NCBI GenBank assembly: GCA_964547985.1
Contig: CAZJPV010000001.1
Location: forward strand, 76,758 to 140,757
DNA from: JAPLJU01 sp964547985
GTDB taxonomy: Bacteria; Desulfobacterota; Syntrophia; Syntrophales; UBA2192
Length of the DNA stretch: 64,000 nt
Direction: 5' to 3'
The position numbers and the translations under genes are program-made. The notes under the pieces are model-generated. The model did not search any database. It was not told where the DNA came from and was given only the letters and a program-made list of their open reading frames with translations. Shown here in pieces: positions 8,678 to 17,187 of this stretch; within the stretch, counting starts at the first letter, position 1, and each line of letters begins with the position of its first letter.

Positions 8678-9463
8678 ATGCTTCTCCACACCCACACGTG
8701 GATTCTCCGTGAATTCATGCGAGGATATGCCGGCGGCGACAGGGACCTCGACATGTTTATCTACAATGTCATCCCGGACATTCTTCCCATTCACGAGTCC
8801 ATCACATCCCAGATGACCCACAGGATCTCGAGATTTCGGGTCACACCCGCGGAGTTTAAGAAAGCCGTTTTCACGCAGTTTCACCTCATGGTCGATGACG
8901 TGGCTCACTATGGGAACATCACCGCAAATGGATCTGACGAGTTTCATTCCAATGCGGGGGGGTATGCCTATGAAAAGGGAAGGGTCCTCCTCCCGCGGAT
9001 TATGGATTTTCATCGACAGATTGGAAAGACAATCAGCCTGGATTCGGCCATCTATCGTTCCCACATGATCATCGAAATGGCCTTCGATCTTTTGCTGTTC
9101 GAGCGGGAGGGGAGCCTTTTAGGTCTCTTCACGGAAGCGCTCGATGACAGCATGAGGCACAAGAGGGCTGAGATGATCTCGACCCTTCAATGGCTCCTGG
9201 ATATCCCCGCGAAGCTTCTTGAGGCCGCCATGGCTGAGGGTTTCGCGGCCTACGGGGGGGACCGGATCTACCGGACCATGAGCCTGGAGGGACGCACCCG
9301 TCTCTACATCGAAAAATTCGAATACGACTTGGAAGACGGAAAAGTCCGGAGGGGGGTGGAGAATTTGGTCAGCCGGGGGATGGAACTTTCTGAGGATTAT
9401 GAAACTTTTCTGGCTCACACGCTGAAGGTCATCAAGGATGCGGGCTTCCTGCCCGCACTATAG
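8678..9463 (+). CDS. Putative zinc-dependent phospholipase C-fold protein
   Basis: This 261-residue, mostly helical protein has no signal peptide. Its histidine and acid pattern recalls the Zn-dependent phospholipase C/S1-P1 nuclease fold: early 'HTHTW' at residues 4-8, 'VIPDI' Asp near 34, 'FHLMVDDVAHYG' near 68-79 (H-x3-D-x4-H), and 'HMIIEMAFD' (H-x3-E) near 130. Those spacings fit a tri-metal site, but I cannot confirm the fold. No clear ribosome site precedes ATG 8678. Its TAG stop overlaps the rpmB stop in a 6-base palindrome (9458-9463), so the two genes are exactly tail-to-tail. Confidence 0.5.
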   Translation: MLLHTHTWILREFMRGYAGGDRDLDMFIYNVIPDILPIHESITSQMTHRISRFRVTPAEFKKAVFTQFHLMVDDVAHYGNITANGSDEFHSNAGGYAYEKGRVLLPRIMDFHRQIGKTISLDSAIYRSHMIIEMAFDLLLFEREGSLLGLFTEALDDSMRHKRAEMISTLQWLLDIPAKLLEAAMAEGFAAYGGDRIYRTMSLEGRTRLYIEKFEYDLEDGKVRRGVENLVSRGMELSEDYETFLAHTLKVIKDAGFLPAL

Positions 9464-9655
9464 GGCCTTTTTCACAGCCCCCGATCGCAGGCACCGGGTG
9501 CAGACTTTTTTCCTCTTTACCGATCCCGTCTTTTCGTCGACGACCTGTATTTTCTGAAGGTTCGGATACCAGATTCGCTTTGTCTTGTTGTTGGCGTGGC
9601 TTACATTATGACCCACAACGGGGCCCTTCCCACAGACATCACAGACTCGTGCCAT
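9458..9655 (-). CDS. rpmB: 50S ribosomal protein L28
   Basis: This 65-residue ribosomal protein is the zinc-binding (C+) form of L28, with 'CDVCGKGP' near the N-terminus and 'CTRC' near residue 55 giving two CxxC pairs. It is a structural component of the large subunit. ATG 9655 is preceded by GAGGAG at correct spacing. The stop codon shares six bases with the convergent upstream gene. Confidence 0.96.
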   Translation of the reverse strand: MARVCDVCGKGPVVGHNVSHANNKTKRIWYPNLQKIQVVDEKTGSVKRKKVCTRCLRSGAVKKAL

Positions 9656-9721
9656 GGTCAACTCCTCGTGTAGATTAGAGGTGCTTATCTAAAGCATTCA
9701 GGGGAAATTTGCAAGTGTTTT

Positions 9722-11032
9722 TTAGCCCTTCATGGAAAAGGGCTGTCCCGTCGATTCCAAGACCTGCATCCACATGTTCCCGCTCGGATCGATCGTTTTT
9801 CTCTGTGAGGACACAGCTTTGAAAGGCAGGTGGACGAACTCATCGTTGACCAGACCCACTAGCATGCCTGTTTTGCCGGCCATACCGGCGTGGACGGCAT
9901 ATTGACCGAGCACGCCGCACAGGATACTGTCGCTCGCGTTGGCGGGCACGCTTCGTATCATGTAGCTCGGATCGATGTACTTGAGATTCACCTCAACGCC
10001 GATTTTTTTGAAGTGCAGCTCGATCCGCTCTCTCAGGAAAAGCCCGATGTCCCGAAGCTTCAAATTTCCCGAGGCGTCTTTCCCGGGGGGGAAGGCGCTG
10101 GGCGGGATGAGATCCTGACCGGCCCCTTCAGCAACGATGATGACCGCGTGCTTACGGCTGAGAAGTCGCTTCTCCAGGCATTTCAAAAAACCCTTTTCCC
10201 CCTCCAGGTCGAAGGGAATTTCCGGGATCAGGACAAAATTGGCATCCCCCTGGGCCAGGGCGGCGCTGGCCGCAATGTGGCCGGACTGGCGTCCCATAAG
10301 CTTGACCAGCCCGATACCCATGGGGGCCCCTTTGGCTTCTACATGGGCGCACTGAATGATCTTTACGGCCTCGGAAATGGCCGTGTCAAAGCCGAAGCTC
10401 TTCTGGATAAGAACGAGATCGTTGTCGATGGTTTTAGGAATCCCGATGACGCTGATTTTTAGATTCCGCTTCGTGACCTCCCGGGTGATCAACTCGGCCG
10501 CGCTCATCGTCCCGTCACCGCCGATCATGAAAAAAACGTTGATATTCATCCGCTCCAGGGCATCGACCATCTCGCCGATCTTCTGATCGCCTCGGGAAGA
10601 GGCCAGGATACTTCCCCCGAGGTCCTGTATCTCCTTCACCATCTCGAAGGTCAGCTCCATCATTTCGTGGCCGTATCTGGGGATGAGACCCTGGAAGCCG
10701 TATCGGATCCCGATGATATTCTGGACCCCATAGCGAAAATGGAGCTCCATGACGATGGCGCGGATCACATCGTTGATCCCGGGGCAGAGACCGCCGCAGG
10801 AAGCGATGGCCGCTTTGACCTTGGGCGGGTCGAAATAGATCGTCTCGCGGGGGCCGGCAACCTCCATGGAAATCGGAACGTCCCTGGATTTCACACGAGT
10901 GCCCTGGCGTTTGAGATAAATGTCGTAGATGATCCGTTCGTCATCCGCCTTGAAATAACCCACCATGAGAGGTGATGGAATTTTTCGTTCTCCGAGATCC
11001 TGGATTTTGAAATCCTGCATCTGTCTCTTCAT
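9722..11032 (-). CDS. pfkA: 6-phosphofructokinase, long 'clade X' type
   Basis: This 436-residue kinase phosphorylates fructose 6-phosphate in glycolysis. The family motifs are 'GGLCPGIN' near residue 80, 'GGDGT' near 172, 'PKTIDND' near 205 and 'MGRQSGHIA' near 252. GGDG at the phosphate-donor position predicts ATP use, whereas Lys in PKTIDND is typical of PPi-type or trypanosomal enzymes, so it belongs to the long intermediate clade. GGGAGG lies 8 bases before ATG 11032. The start overlaps the stop of the FAD oxidoreductase gene by 4 bases (ATGA), implying translational coupling. Confidence 0.9.
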   Translation of the reverse strand: MKRQMQDFKIQDLGERKIPSPLMVGYFKADDERIIYDIYLKRQGTRVKSRDVPISMEVAGPRETIYFDPPKVKAAIASCGGLCPGINDVIRAIVMELHFRYGVQNIIGIRYGFQGLIPRYGHEMMELTFEMVKEIQDLGGSILASSRGDQKIGEMVDALERMNINVFFMIGGDGTMSAAELITREVTKRNLKISVIGIPKTIDNDLVLIQKSFGFDTAISEAVKIIQCAHVEAKGAPMGIGLVKLMGRQSGHIAASAALAQGDANFVLIPEIPFDLEGEKGFLKCLEKRLLSRKHAVIIVAEGAGQDLIPPSAFPPGKDASGNLKLRDIGLFLRERIELHFKKIGVEVNLKYIDPSYMIRSVPANASDSILCGVLGQYAVHAGMAGKTGMLVGLVNDEFVHLPFKAVSSQRKTIDPSGNMWMQVLESTGQPFSMKG

Positions 11033-12483
11033 GCGTCTAGACCTCCCGTGGCAAGACGCCCTGCCTGAATTCCGGAGAGGATTTCCCCCTCGAAGCCAAG
11101 ACCGGGTAGAATGAATCCGCCGGTCATGAAGACGTTTTTGAGGGGCGTCCTCCCGGTCATCTTGAAGATACCAAGATCGGGCATTTTTTTAAACCGGTAT
11201 TTTGGATTCACAACCGGGGTGCGGAGTCGGCACAGGCGAATGGAGTCTTGAAGGCTCATGACATTGATGTTTTCTTCCAGAAAGGGGAGAAAGCCCCTGA
11301 GTCTTTCCAAAATGGTTTGCGAGACACCCTCCAGAACGTTGTCATCCAGCTCCGTGGCGAGCCGGTCAAGAAAAACCGTTGCCGAAAGAGAGCGCTTGCC
11401 GGACGGGGCCAGTTCCGTGTCGCCCGTGGCGCTTGTCTCGAGAAAGACTAGACGCCCGTGCAGGGAACTCTGGCCGTCCGGAATCACGACGACGTACTCC
11501 GACATCCTTTCGGGTATACCCTTTTCATCGATCCCGAGATGGATCGTAAAAGGATACAGAGTTCCCTCCAGGCGTTCAAGGGTCTCTTTGAACCTGCGAA
11601 ATCTCCGTTCCCGAAAAATCATCGACCTCAATCCCGGCCACTTCGTACTCACCAGAAGCTGCCTTCCAATTATCGTCGTATCCTGTCCGCCCCGTCGAAT
11701 CTTCATCTCCACTTTCGTGCCCGGTTGGATATCCGAAACGGCGCCTCCCTCGATGAGATCCCCCCTGAGGGATTCGAATCTTTCATCCAGGCATTGTAAA
11801 AAAAGATGCTTTCCCCCTTGAAAGTAATAGGTCCCCATCAGGGGAAGAATCAAAAGCCTGGCCGTGACGAGCGGCACGCGCTCCCCGATCTGCAGATTCG
11901 ACAACACGAAACATCCCGCCTCGAGGAGATTCCTCGGCAATGAATTTTTCGGTAAAGTTCTCGAAAATCTTGAGGAAAAAAGGATTTCCCGTGTCACCAT
12001 GGCCTCCACCCTGGCCATCCGGTTTTTCATCGAATCCTGGAGGGACTGAAGGGATAGAGAAGCAAAGCCTGTTAGATGCTGATCCAGGAACAGATTGTCT
12101 TTGAGTGCCTTTCGATAGAGACGCTCGATACCCTCCTTTTCTTCCGGAAACTCCCGGACAAGGTCCTGCAGGAGTTCCTCTCTTTCCAGGAAGAGATCCA
12201 GCCGGTGACGCGGATGGATGATCTGCAAAGACGGGTTCAGGGGAGCAACCCTTGATAATACGGAGGAGGGGGTATTCCATTCCCTGAGAAGTCTGCCAAG
12301 GAACTGCGTATCACCGAAGCCGGACCAGGGAAAAGGATCGACGTTAAAGGTGTAGTTTCCCATTCTGAAGCACTCGAGGGGTGCCCCCTCTCTCACCAGG
12401 GCCGTTTTCAGGCCCTGTCGGGCGGAGATGACGGCTGCGAGCAACGAACTGATGTCCTGTCCTATGACGATGGTGTCGTACAT
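11029..12483 (-). CDS. Phytoene-desaturase-like FAD-dependent oxidoreductase
   Basis: This 484-residue protein has an amine-oxidase/CrtI-like layout: an N-terminal nucleotide-binding strand 'TIVIGQDISSLLAA' and a C-terminal FAD-contact motif 'NVFMTGGFILPGLGFEG' near residue 455. The canonical GxGxxG has become GQDISS, which weakens the dinucleotide-binding prediction. No substrate can be read; relatives act on carotenoids or other polyprenoids, or are retinol-saturase-like. It overlaps pfkA by 4 bases and lies downstream of purN, in a minus-strand run from purM to pfkA. No other carotenoid gene is near. Confidence 0.7.
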   Translation of the reverse strand: MYDTIVIGQDISSLLAAVISARQGLKTALVREGAPLECFRMGNYTFNVDPFPWSGFGDTQFLGRLLREWNTPSSVLSRVAPLNPSLQIIHPRHRLDLFLEREELLQDLVREFPEEKEGIERLYRKALKDNLFLDQHLTGFASLSLQSLQDSMKNRMARVEAMVTREILFSSRFSRTLPKNSLPRNLLEAGCFVLSNLQIGERVPLVTARLLILPLMGTYYFQGGKHLFLQCLDERFESLRGDLIEGGAVSDIQPGTKVEMKIRRGGQDTTIIGRQLLVSTKWPGLRSMIFRERRFRRFKETLERLEGTLYPFTIHLGIDEKGIPERMSEYVVVIPDGQSSLHGRLVFLETSATGDTELAPSGKRSLSATVFLDRLATELDDNVLEGVSQTILERLRGFLPFLEENINVMSLQDSIRLCRLRTPVVNPKYRFKKMPDLGIFKMTGRTPLKNVFMTGGFILPGLGFEGEILSGIQAGRLATGGLDA

Positions 12484-12547
12484 GCCATACCCACTTTGTG
12501 TTCGACCGGTGTCGGGGTTGTGACCTTGGGGTTCACGAATCGTGCAT

Positions 12548-13213
12548 CTAAAAATTAACGAGGGGGGGGTTGTGGAGAGGATGGGGATCGGTCTGCTTGT
12601 GACCTTTCACGCGGACCTTCCGCCCGACGACTTCCAGCTTTTCTTCCGCGTAGAGCTGAATGGCCTTGGGATAGATCCGATGTTCCTCTTTCAGGATTCT
12701 CTGTGCCAGAATCTCATCGGTGTCCTGATCATAGACCGGCACAATGGCCTGGATGATGATGGGCCCCGTGTCGACGCCTTCATCGGCAAAATGAACCGTA
12801 CAGCCGGAGAACTTGACCCCGTAATCGAACGCCTTTTTCTGTGCATGCATGCCCGGGAAAGACGGAAGAATGGCCGGGTGAATGTTCATGATCCTCATGG
12901 GAAAGGCGTTAAGAAATAAAGGCGAGAGGATCCGCATGAAACCGGCCATGATGACAAGTTCGACGCCGCTCACATTGAGCACCTCGATCATCTTGCGGTC
13001 GAAACTCTCCCGGGTATTGAAATCCCGGTGCTCCATAACGGTATAGGGAATGCCGTGTTTTCTTGCCCTGACCAGGGCATAGGCCTCGGGATTGTTGCTG
13101 ATCATCATCCGGATTTCCGCATCGAGAAGGCCTTTTTCGATGTGATCGATAATGGATTGAAGATTCGACCCGCTTCCCGATACGAGGACACCCAGTCTCA
13201 CCCTGCGCTTCAT
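12548..13213 (-). CDS. purN: Phosphoribosylglycinamide formyltransferase
   Basis: This 221-residue enzyme transfers a formyl group from 10-formyl-THF to GAR in purine synthesis. It shows 'GSGSNLQSI' near residue 11 (phosphate binding) and 'NIHPAILPSFPG' near 107 (catalytic Asn and His). The catalytic Asp lies in 'ADEGVDTGPI' near 143. A basic C-terminal tail of about 20 residues is longer than in E. coli. I chose ATG 13213, 4 bases after the purM stop, because homology begins at 'RRVRLGVLVSG'. Confidence 0.95.
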   Translation of the reverse strand: MKRRVRLGVLVSGSGSNLQSIIDHIEKGLLDAEIRMMISNNPEAYALVRARKHGIPYTVMEHRDFNTRESFDRKMIEVLNVSGVELVIMAGFMRILSPLFLNAFPMRIMNIHPAILPSFPGMHAQKKAFDYGVKFSGCTVHFADEGVDTGPIIIQAIVPVYDQDTDEILAQRILKEEHRIYPKAIQLYAEEKLEVVGRKVRVKGHKQTDPHPLHNPPLVNF

Positions 13214-13217
13214 AGGC

Positions 13218-14261
13218 TCACACAATACATATAGCCGGCTTTGACGGATCCCTTTTGTCAATGGTGCCGATGAGGTAGGCCTCTTCGCCAAGGGCGACGA
13301 GCCTTTCCATGACCTCCGGACATTCTTTGTCGGTAACGATGATCATGAGGCCGATGCCCATGTTGAACACCCTGAGCATCTCCATCTCCTCAATGTCCCC
13401 TCCTGCCTGAAGGATCTTGAAGATGGGAAGTACCGGCCAGCTCCCCCGTCGAATAACGGCCTGGCATCGTTCGGGTAGAATCCGCGGCACATTGTCTAAA
13501 AAACCGCCTCCCGTGATATGGATGAGACCTTTGATATTGAAGTTCTTGACCAGATTGAGGATGGCCTTGGCGTAAATTTTGGTGGGCTTCAGAAGTTCCA
13601 CATCGACGGTTTCATCCAGCCCTTTGGTACGGTCGTGGATGCCGAGCTTCATCCGTTCAAACAAAACCTTCCTTGCCAGAGAGAAACCATTGCTGTGGAT
13701 GCCCGTCGAAGCGAGGCCGATGATCCTGTCGCCGATACCGATCTTTGAGCCGTCCACGAGTCTGTCGGCATCGACAATCCCCACGCAGAAACCCACAAGT
13801 TCATAGTCCCCAGGGGCAAAAAATCCGGGCATCTCGGCGGTCTCCCCGCCGATCAGGGCACAACCCGCATCCCGGCACCCCTTGACGATTCCCTCGATGA
13901 TCTGAACGCCCGTTTCGACACTGATCTTGTTTGTCGAGATGTAATCGAGAAAAAACAGGGGTTCGGCACCCTGCACCAGCACGTCGTTGGCGGACATGGC
14001 GACAAGGTCAATCCCAATGGTATTGAAGCGGTTCGCCATCTGGGCGATCTTGAGTTTGGTCCCGACACCATCTGTCGAGGAGACAAGGATGGGATCCTTG
14101 TATCGGGTTTTTTCCAGGTGAAAAAGGCCGCCGAATCCGCCAAGGCCGCCGATGACCTCTTTTCTAAATGTGGTCCGGATAAGCGGCTTGATGGCGTCGA
14201 TAAACTCGTTTGCCCTGTCAATGTCCACACCGGCATCTTTGTATGACGTCTTTTCCGACAT
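13218..14261 (-). CDS. purM: Phosphoribosylformylglycinamidine cyclo-ligase
   Basis: This 347-residue ATP-dependent AIR synthetase acts in de novo purine synthesis. Motifs include 'SSTDGVGTKLKIA' near residue 62, 'GGETAEMPG' near 140 and 'HITGGGFLDN' near 255, all usual for PurM. The ATG at 14261 follows a GGAG; a GTG two codons earlier is possible. PurN follows at 4 bases, so the pair is one transcription unit, divergent from recG. Confidence 0.96.
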   Translation of the reverse strand: MSEKTSYKDAGVDIDRANEFIDAIKPLIRTTFRKEVIGGLGGFGGLFHLEKTRYKDPILVSSTDGVGTKLKIAQMANRFNTIGIDLVAMSANDVLVQGAEPLFFLDYISTNKISVETGVQIIEGIVKGCRDAGCALIGGETAEMPGFFAPGDYELVGFCVGIVDADRLVDGSKIGIGDRIIGLASTGIHSNGFSLARKVLFERMKLGIHDRTKGLDETVDVELLKPTKIYAKAILNLVKNFNIKGLIHITGGGFLDNVPRILPERCQAVIRRGSWPVLPIFKILQAGGDIEEMEMLRVFNMGIGLMIIVTDKECPEVMERLVALGEEAYLIGTIDKRDPSKPAICIV

Positions 14262-14573
14262 AGGCACTCCGGCTTTATCCGCCCCGAATGATGAACCCCA
14301 AGCCAGGTCCCTCAGGTCAGCGGAATCTTGTGGTTCAGGCTTCGGGGACAGGGATCCCCCTCAGGGTCTTTGATTTGGCTGGGGGTGAGATCCGGGAAGA
14401 AGAGATAAGGCCACTTGAAATTTCTTCCAGGCATTTTAGTGAGTTCGTAACTTAAAACGACTTAAAAGTCAATTCTTTCCTTGAGAATCATCAGGATTTT
14501 TGCTAAGGGATGGCCGATCTTTATGATTGAAATCATTTATTATTTAACCTGATTCCGGGTGCAGGCACCGTCC
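14262..14573. promoter_or_regulatory. Divergent purM/recG intergenic region with 10-bp direct repeat
   Basis: This stretch has no gene. On the minus strand a candidate promoter for purMN reads TTGACT (14467-14472), about 17 bases, then TACGAA, a weak -10. Overlapping its spacer are two copies of ACTTAAAA at 14450-14457 and 14460-14467, one helical turn apart, which look like an operator. No convincing recG promoter is visible; an AT-rich tract at 14521-14548 may serve. Confidence 0.35.
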
Positions 14574-17054
14574 ATGATGGAAGACCCGAGCAGACTGATC
14601 GAAAAAATGGAAGGACCGCTTCGATTTTTCTCCCGTGAGGACTTCAGAAGTCTTCACCTGCTGAAGGATTTCGAAGCGTCCATGGAAAGGCTATTGTCAG
14701 CCCTGAGAAAGGCCTGCCGCACCGGCAGGATATCCTCTTCCGTGAGCAACAGCAACCGAATTGAAGAGATTGTCCGGGACTTGGAACGACATTTCGAGGG
14801 GTTCGATACCCTGCCGGTCGATGATAAGAAATCAAGAATCCAAGGCGCCCTGGCGCTCGTGGACAGCCTGAAAACCCTTATTCCGTCGCAAGGAGAAAGT
14901 TCCGCAGGGGATGCGGAAACCCATGACCATGGACAGGCAGCGTTTCATCGATCAGCCTTCGAGAAGTTGTCGCTTCCCGTCCAATACGTGAAGGGGGTCG
15001 GTCCGAAGCTAAGCGCCCTTCTGGGGAAAAAGGGTCTTATAACCGTCGAGGACATGATCTATTTTCTCCCCCGCAAGTATGAGGACCGACGTTTCGTGAG
15101 AAGCATATCGGCGACCCGGCCGGGTATGAAAGAGACGATTGTTGGGGAGGTCCAGTCGGCGCAGATCCGGCTGTACCGTAAGAAGAGGGTGTTCGAGGTG
15201 CAGGTGGCCGACGGGACGGGGGCACTGACCGCCAAATGGTTTCACGGGAATTACCCTTTTCTGAAAAAGATCTTTGAAAAAGGCAAACGGATCATCTTCA
15301 CAGGCGAGATCAAGGGATTCCTCTTTGAGAAGGAGCTGATCCATCCGGACTTCGAAGTGCTCGAAGAAGACGATGATCATCTGCTCCACTTCAAGAGGAT
15401 TGTGCCGATCTACTCTGAAACAGAGGGTCTGGGGCAGAAGAATCTCCGGCGGATCATGAAGCGTGTTGTGGATGATTTCACCGGCTATGTCCTGAGTCCT
15501 CTGCCGGAGGACATTCTGCAACGACAGGGTCTGCAGGACATGCATCGATCCATCCGGGCGGTACACTTCCCCGAGGGTGACAGTGATGTCGAAGCGCTCA
15601 ACCGCATGAACTCTGAAGCGCACCGGCGGATGATCTTCGATGAGTTTTTCTTTTTCGAACTGGGCATGGCCCTACGAAAAAAGGGGACCCTCCTTCACGT
15701 GGGTATCCCGATGCGACCAAAGGGAGAGGGCCTGAAGAGATTTCTGCAGAGGCTTCCCTTTGAGCTCACAGCCGCGCAACGGCGTGTCATCGGTGAGATT
15801 ACGGGGGATATGGAAAAAAGCATCCCGATGCACAGGCTGCTCCAGGGGGATGTGGGATGCGGGAAGACCGTCGTCTCCATGGCGGCAATGATCGTCGCCT
15901 GCGAAAGCGGCTATCAGGCCGCCATCATGGCGCCCACAGAAATCCTGGCCGAACAGCACCACCGGAACATCACGAATTGGGCGGCCGCCCAGGGGTTCAA
16001 TACGGTGATCCTGACGGGAAGCCTGAAGGCCTCCGATCGGAAAAAAGCCTTTAAGGGGATCGAGCGGGGCGAGGTAGACATTATCGTGGGTACCCACGCC
16101 CTGATACAGGAGGAAGTGAAATTCCACAGGCTCGGGCTTGTCATCGTGGATGAACAACATCGGTTCGGCGTGATACAGCGGGCCCTTCTGCGGGAAAAGG
16201 GCGTTCATCCCCATATCCTCGTGATGACAGCCACGCCCATACCCCGGACGCTTGCCATGACGGTCTATGGCGATCTCGACGTCTCCGTAATCGACGAAAT
16301 GCCACCGGGGAAAAAACCGGTCAAAACCAGGATCTTTTATGAAAAAGAACGGCAACGGGTCTATGACATCATCCGCAAGGAGATGGTGAAGGGGAATCAG
16401 GTTTTTGTCGTCTATCCGCTCGTGGAGGAGTCGGAAAATGTCGATCTCCGGGACGCCACAAAAATGGCGGAGCACCTTCAGAAAGACGTTTACCCCGAAT
16501 TCAAGGTCGGCCTTATCCACGGCCGCATGAAAGGTCGGGAAAAAGACAGGATTATGGAACGGTTCATCGGGAAAGAAATTCATCTGCTCGTCTCGACCAC
16601 CGTGATCGAGGTCGGTATCGACATCCCCCAGGCTTCGCTCATGGTGATCGAGCATGCCGAACGTTTCGGGCTCGCCCAGCTCCACCAGCTCAGGGGAAGG
16701 GTAGGGCGCGGGGACATTCCCTCTTACTGTGTCCTGATATCCGGCCTTCCCGTGTCGGACCTCTCAACGAGGCGGCTCCGTGTCATGGAAGAAACCACGG
16801 ACGGGTTCAGGATCGCGGAGGAAGATCTGACCATCCGGGGGCCCGGGGAGTTTCTCGGCACGCGTCAGTCGGGACTGCCGGATTTCAGGGTTGCCAATAT
16901 CCTTCGTGACGGCAGAATATTAAACGAAGCGCGGCAGGAGGCTTTCCGGCTCGTCGAGAGAGACGCCTTTCTGGAGAAGCCCGAACACGGGCTGCTGAAG
17001 GAGGTGCTCCTTCGTCGATGGGAGGGCCGGCTGGATCTTGCCTGGACAGGCTGA
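14574..17054 (+). CDS. recG: ATP-dependent DNA helicase RecG
   Basis: This protein of about 826 residues is a branched-DNA helicase that reverses stalled forks. It has the OB-fold wedge domain (about 140-290). It also has Walker A 'GDVGCGKT' near 425, 'DEQHRFG' (DEXH) near 530, 'MTATPIPRT' and the TRG-type 'QLRGRVGRG' near 710. An extra N-terminal region of about 120 residues precedes the wedge domain, as seen in many deltaproteobacterial RecG. The ATG at 14574 is uncertain; ATG 14577 and GTG 14559 are alternatives and none has a good ribosome site. Confidence 0.95.
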   Translation: MMEDPSRLIEKMEGPLRFFSREDFRSLHLLKDFEASMERLLSALRKACRTGRISSSVSNSNRIEEIVRDLERHFEGFDTLPVDDKKSRIQGALALVDSLKTLIPSQGESSAGDAETHDHGQAAFHRSAFEKLSLPVQYVKGVGPKLSALLGKKGLITVEDMIYFLPRKYEDRRFVRSISATRPGMKETIVGEVQSAQIRLYRKKRVFEVQVADGTGALTAKWFHGNYPFLKKIFEKGKRIIFTGEIKGFLFEKELIHPDFEVLEEDDDHLLHFKRIVPIYSETEGLGQKNLRRIMKRVVDDFTGYVLSPLPEDILQRQGLQDMHRSIRAVHFPEGDSDVEALNRMNSEAHRRMIFDEFFFFELGMALRKKGTLLHVGIPMRPKGEGLKRFLQRLPFELTAAQRRVIGEITGDMEKSIPMHRLLQGDVGCGKTVVSMAAMIVACESGYQAAIMAPTEILAEQHHRNITNWAAAQGFNTVILTGSLKASDRKKAFKGIERGEVDIIVGTHALIQEEVKFHRLGLVIVDEQHRFGVIQRALLREKGVHPHILVMTATPIPRTLAMTVYGDLDVSVIDEMPPGKKPVKTRIFYEKERQRVYDIIRKEMVKGNQVFVVYPLVEESENVDLRDATKMAEHLQKDVYPEFKVGLIHGRMKGREKDRIMERFIGKEIHLLVSTTVIEVGIDIPQASLMVIEHAERFGLAQLHQLRGRVGRGDIPSYCVLISGLPVSDLSTRRLRVMEETTDGFRIAEEDLTIRGPGEFLGTRQSGLPDFRVANILRDGRILNEARQEAFRLVERDAFLEKPEHGLLKEVLLRRWEGRLDLAWTG

Positions 17055-17071
17055 GGTTGCCGAAATACTTT

Positions 17072-17100
17072 TTGACAAGTTGCTTAAATTATTGTAAAAA
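17072..17100 (+). promoter_or_regulatory. Sigma-70 promoter for hom
   Basis: A perfect TTGACA (17072-17077), a 17-base spacer and TAAAAA (17095-17100) lie about 90 bases before the hom start codon. The leader they would transcribe contains a strong hairpin. Confidence 0.65.
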
Positions 17101-17124
17101 CTCATTTTTATTTTTAGCCCGAGC

Positions 17125-17160
17125 AAAGCCCCGGCGTGAAGTCGCCGTTTCGAGGGCTTT
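17125..17160 (+). promoter_or_regulatory. Two-tier hairpin in the hom leader
   Basis: AAAGCCC (17125-17131) pairs with GGGCTTT (17154-17160), and inside it CGGCG (17132-17136) pairs with CGCCG (17143-17147). The stem is followed by CATAAAAA rather than a U-tract. It could be the recG terminator remnant, an attenuator or a structured leader. No leader peptide rich in Thr or Ile codons was found. Confidence 0.45.
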
Positions 17161-17187
17161 CATAAAAACAGCGTGGGGTCAAGAGCG

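Noticed and set aside
15672..16685. A 337-codon minus-strand frame
   Set aside because: It is antisense to the recG helicase core and has no family features.
17101..17187. A riboswitch in the hom leader
   Set aside because: The GCAAAGCC and GGGCTT pieces recall a c-di-GMP-I aptamer, but the other conserved parts are absent.
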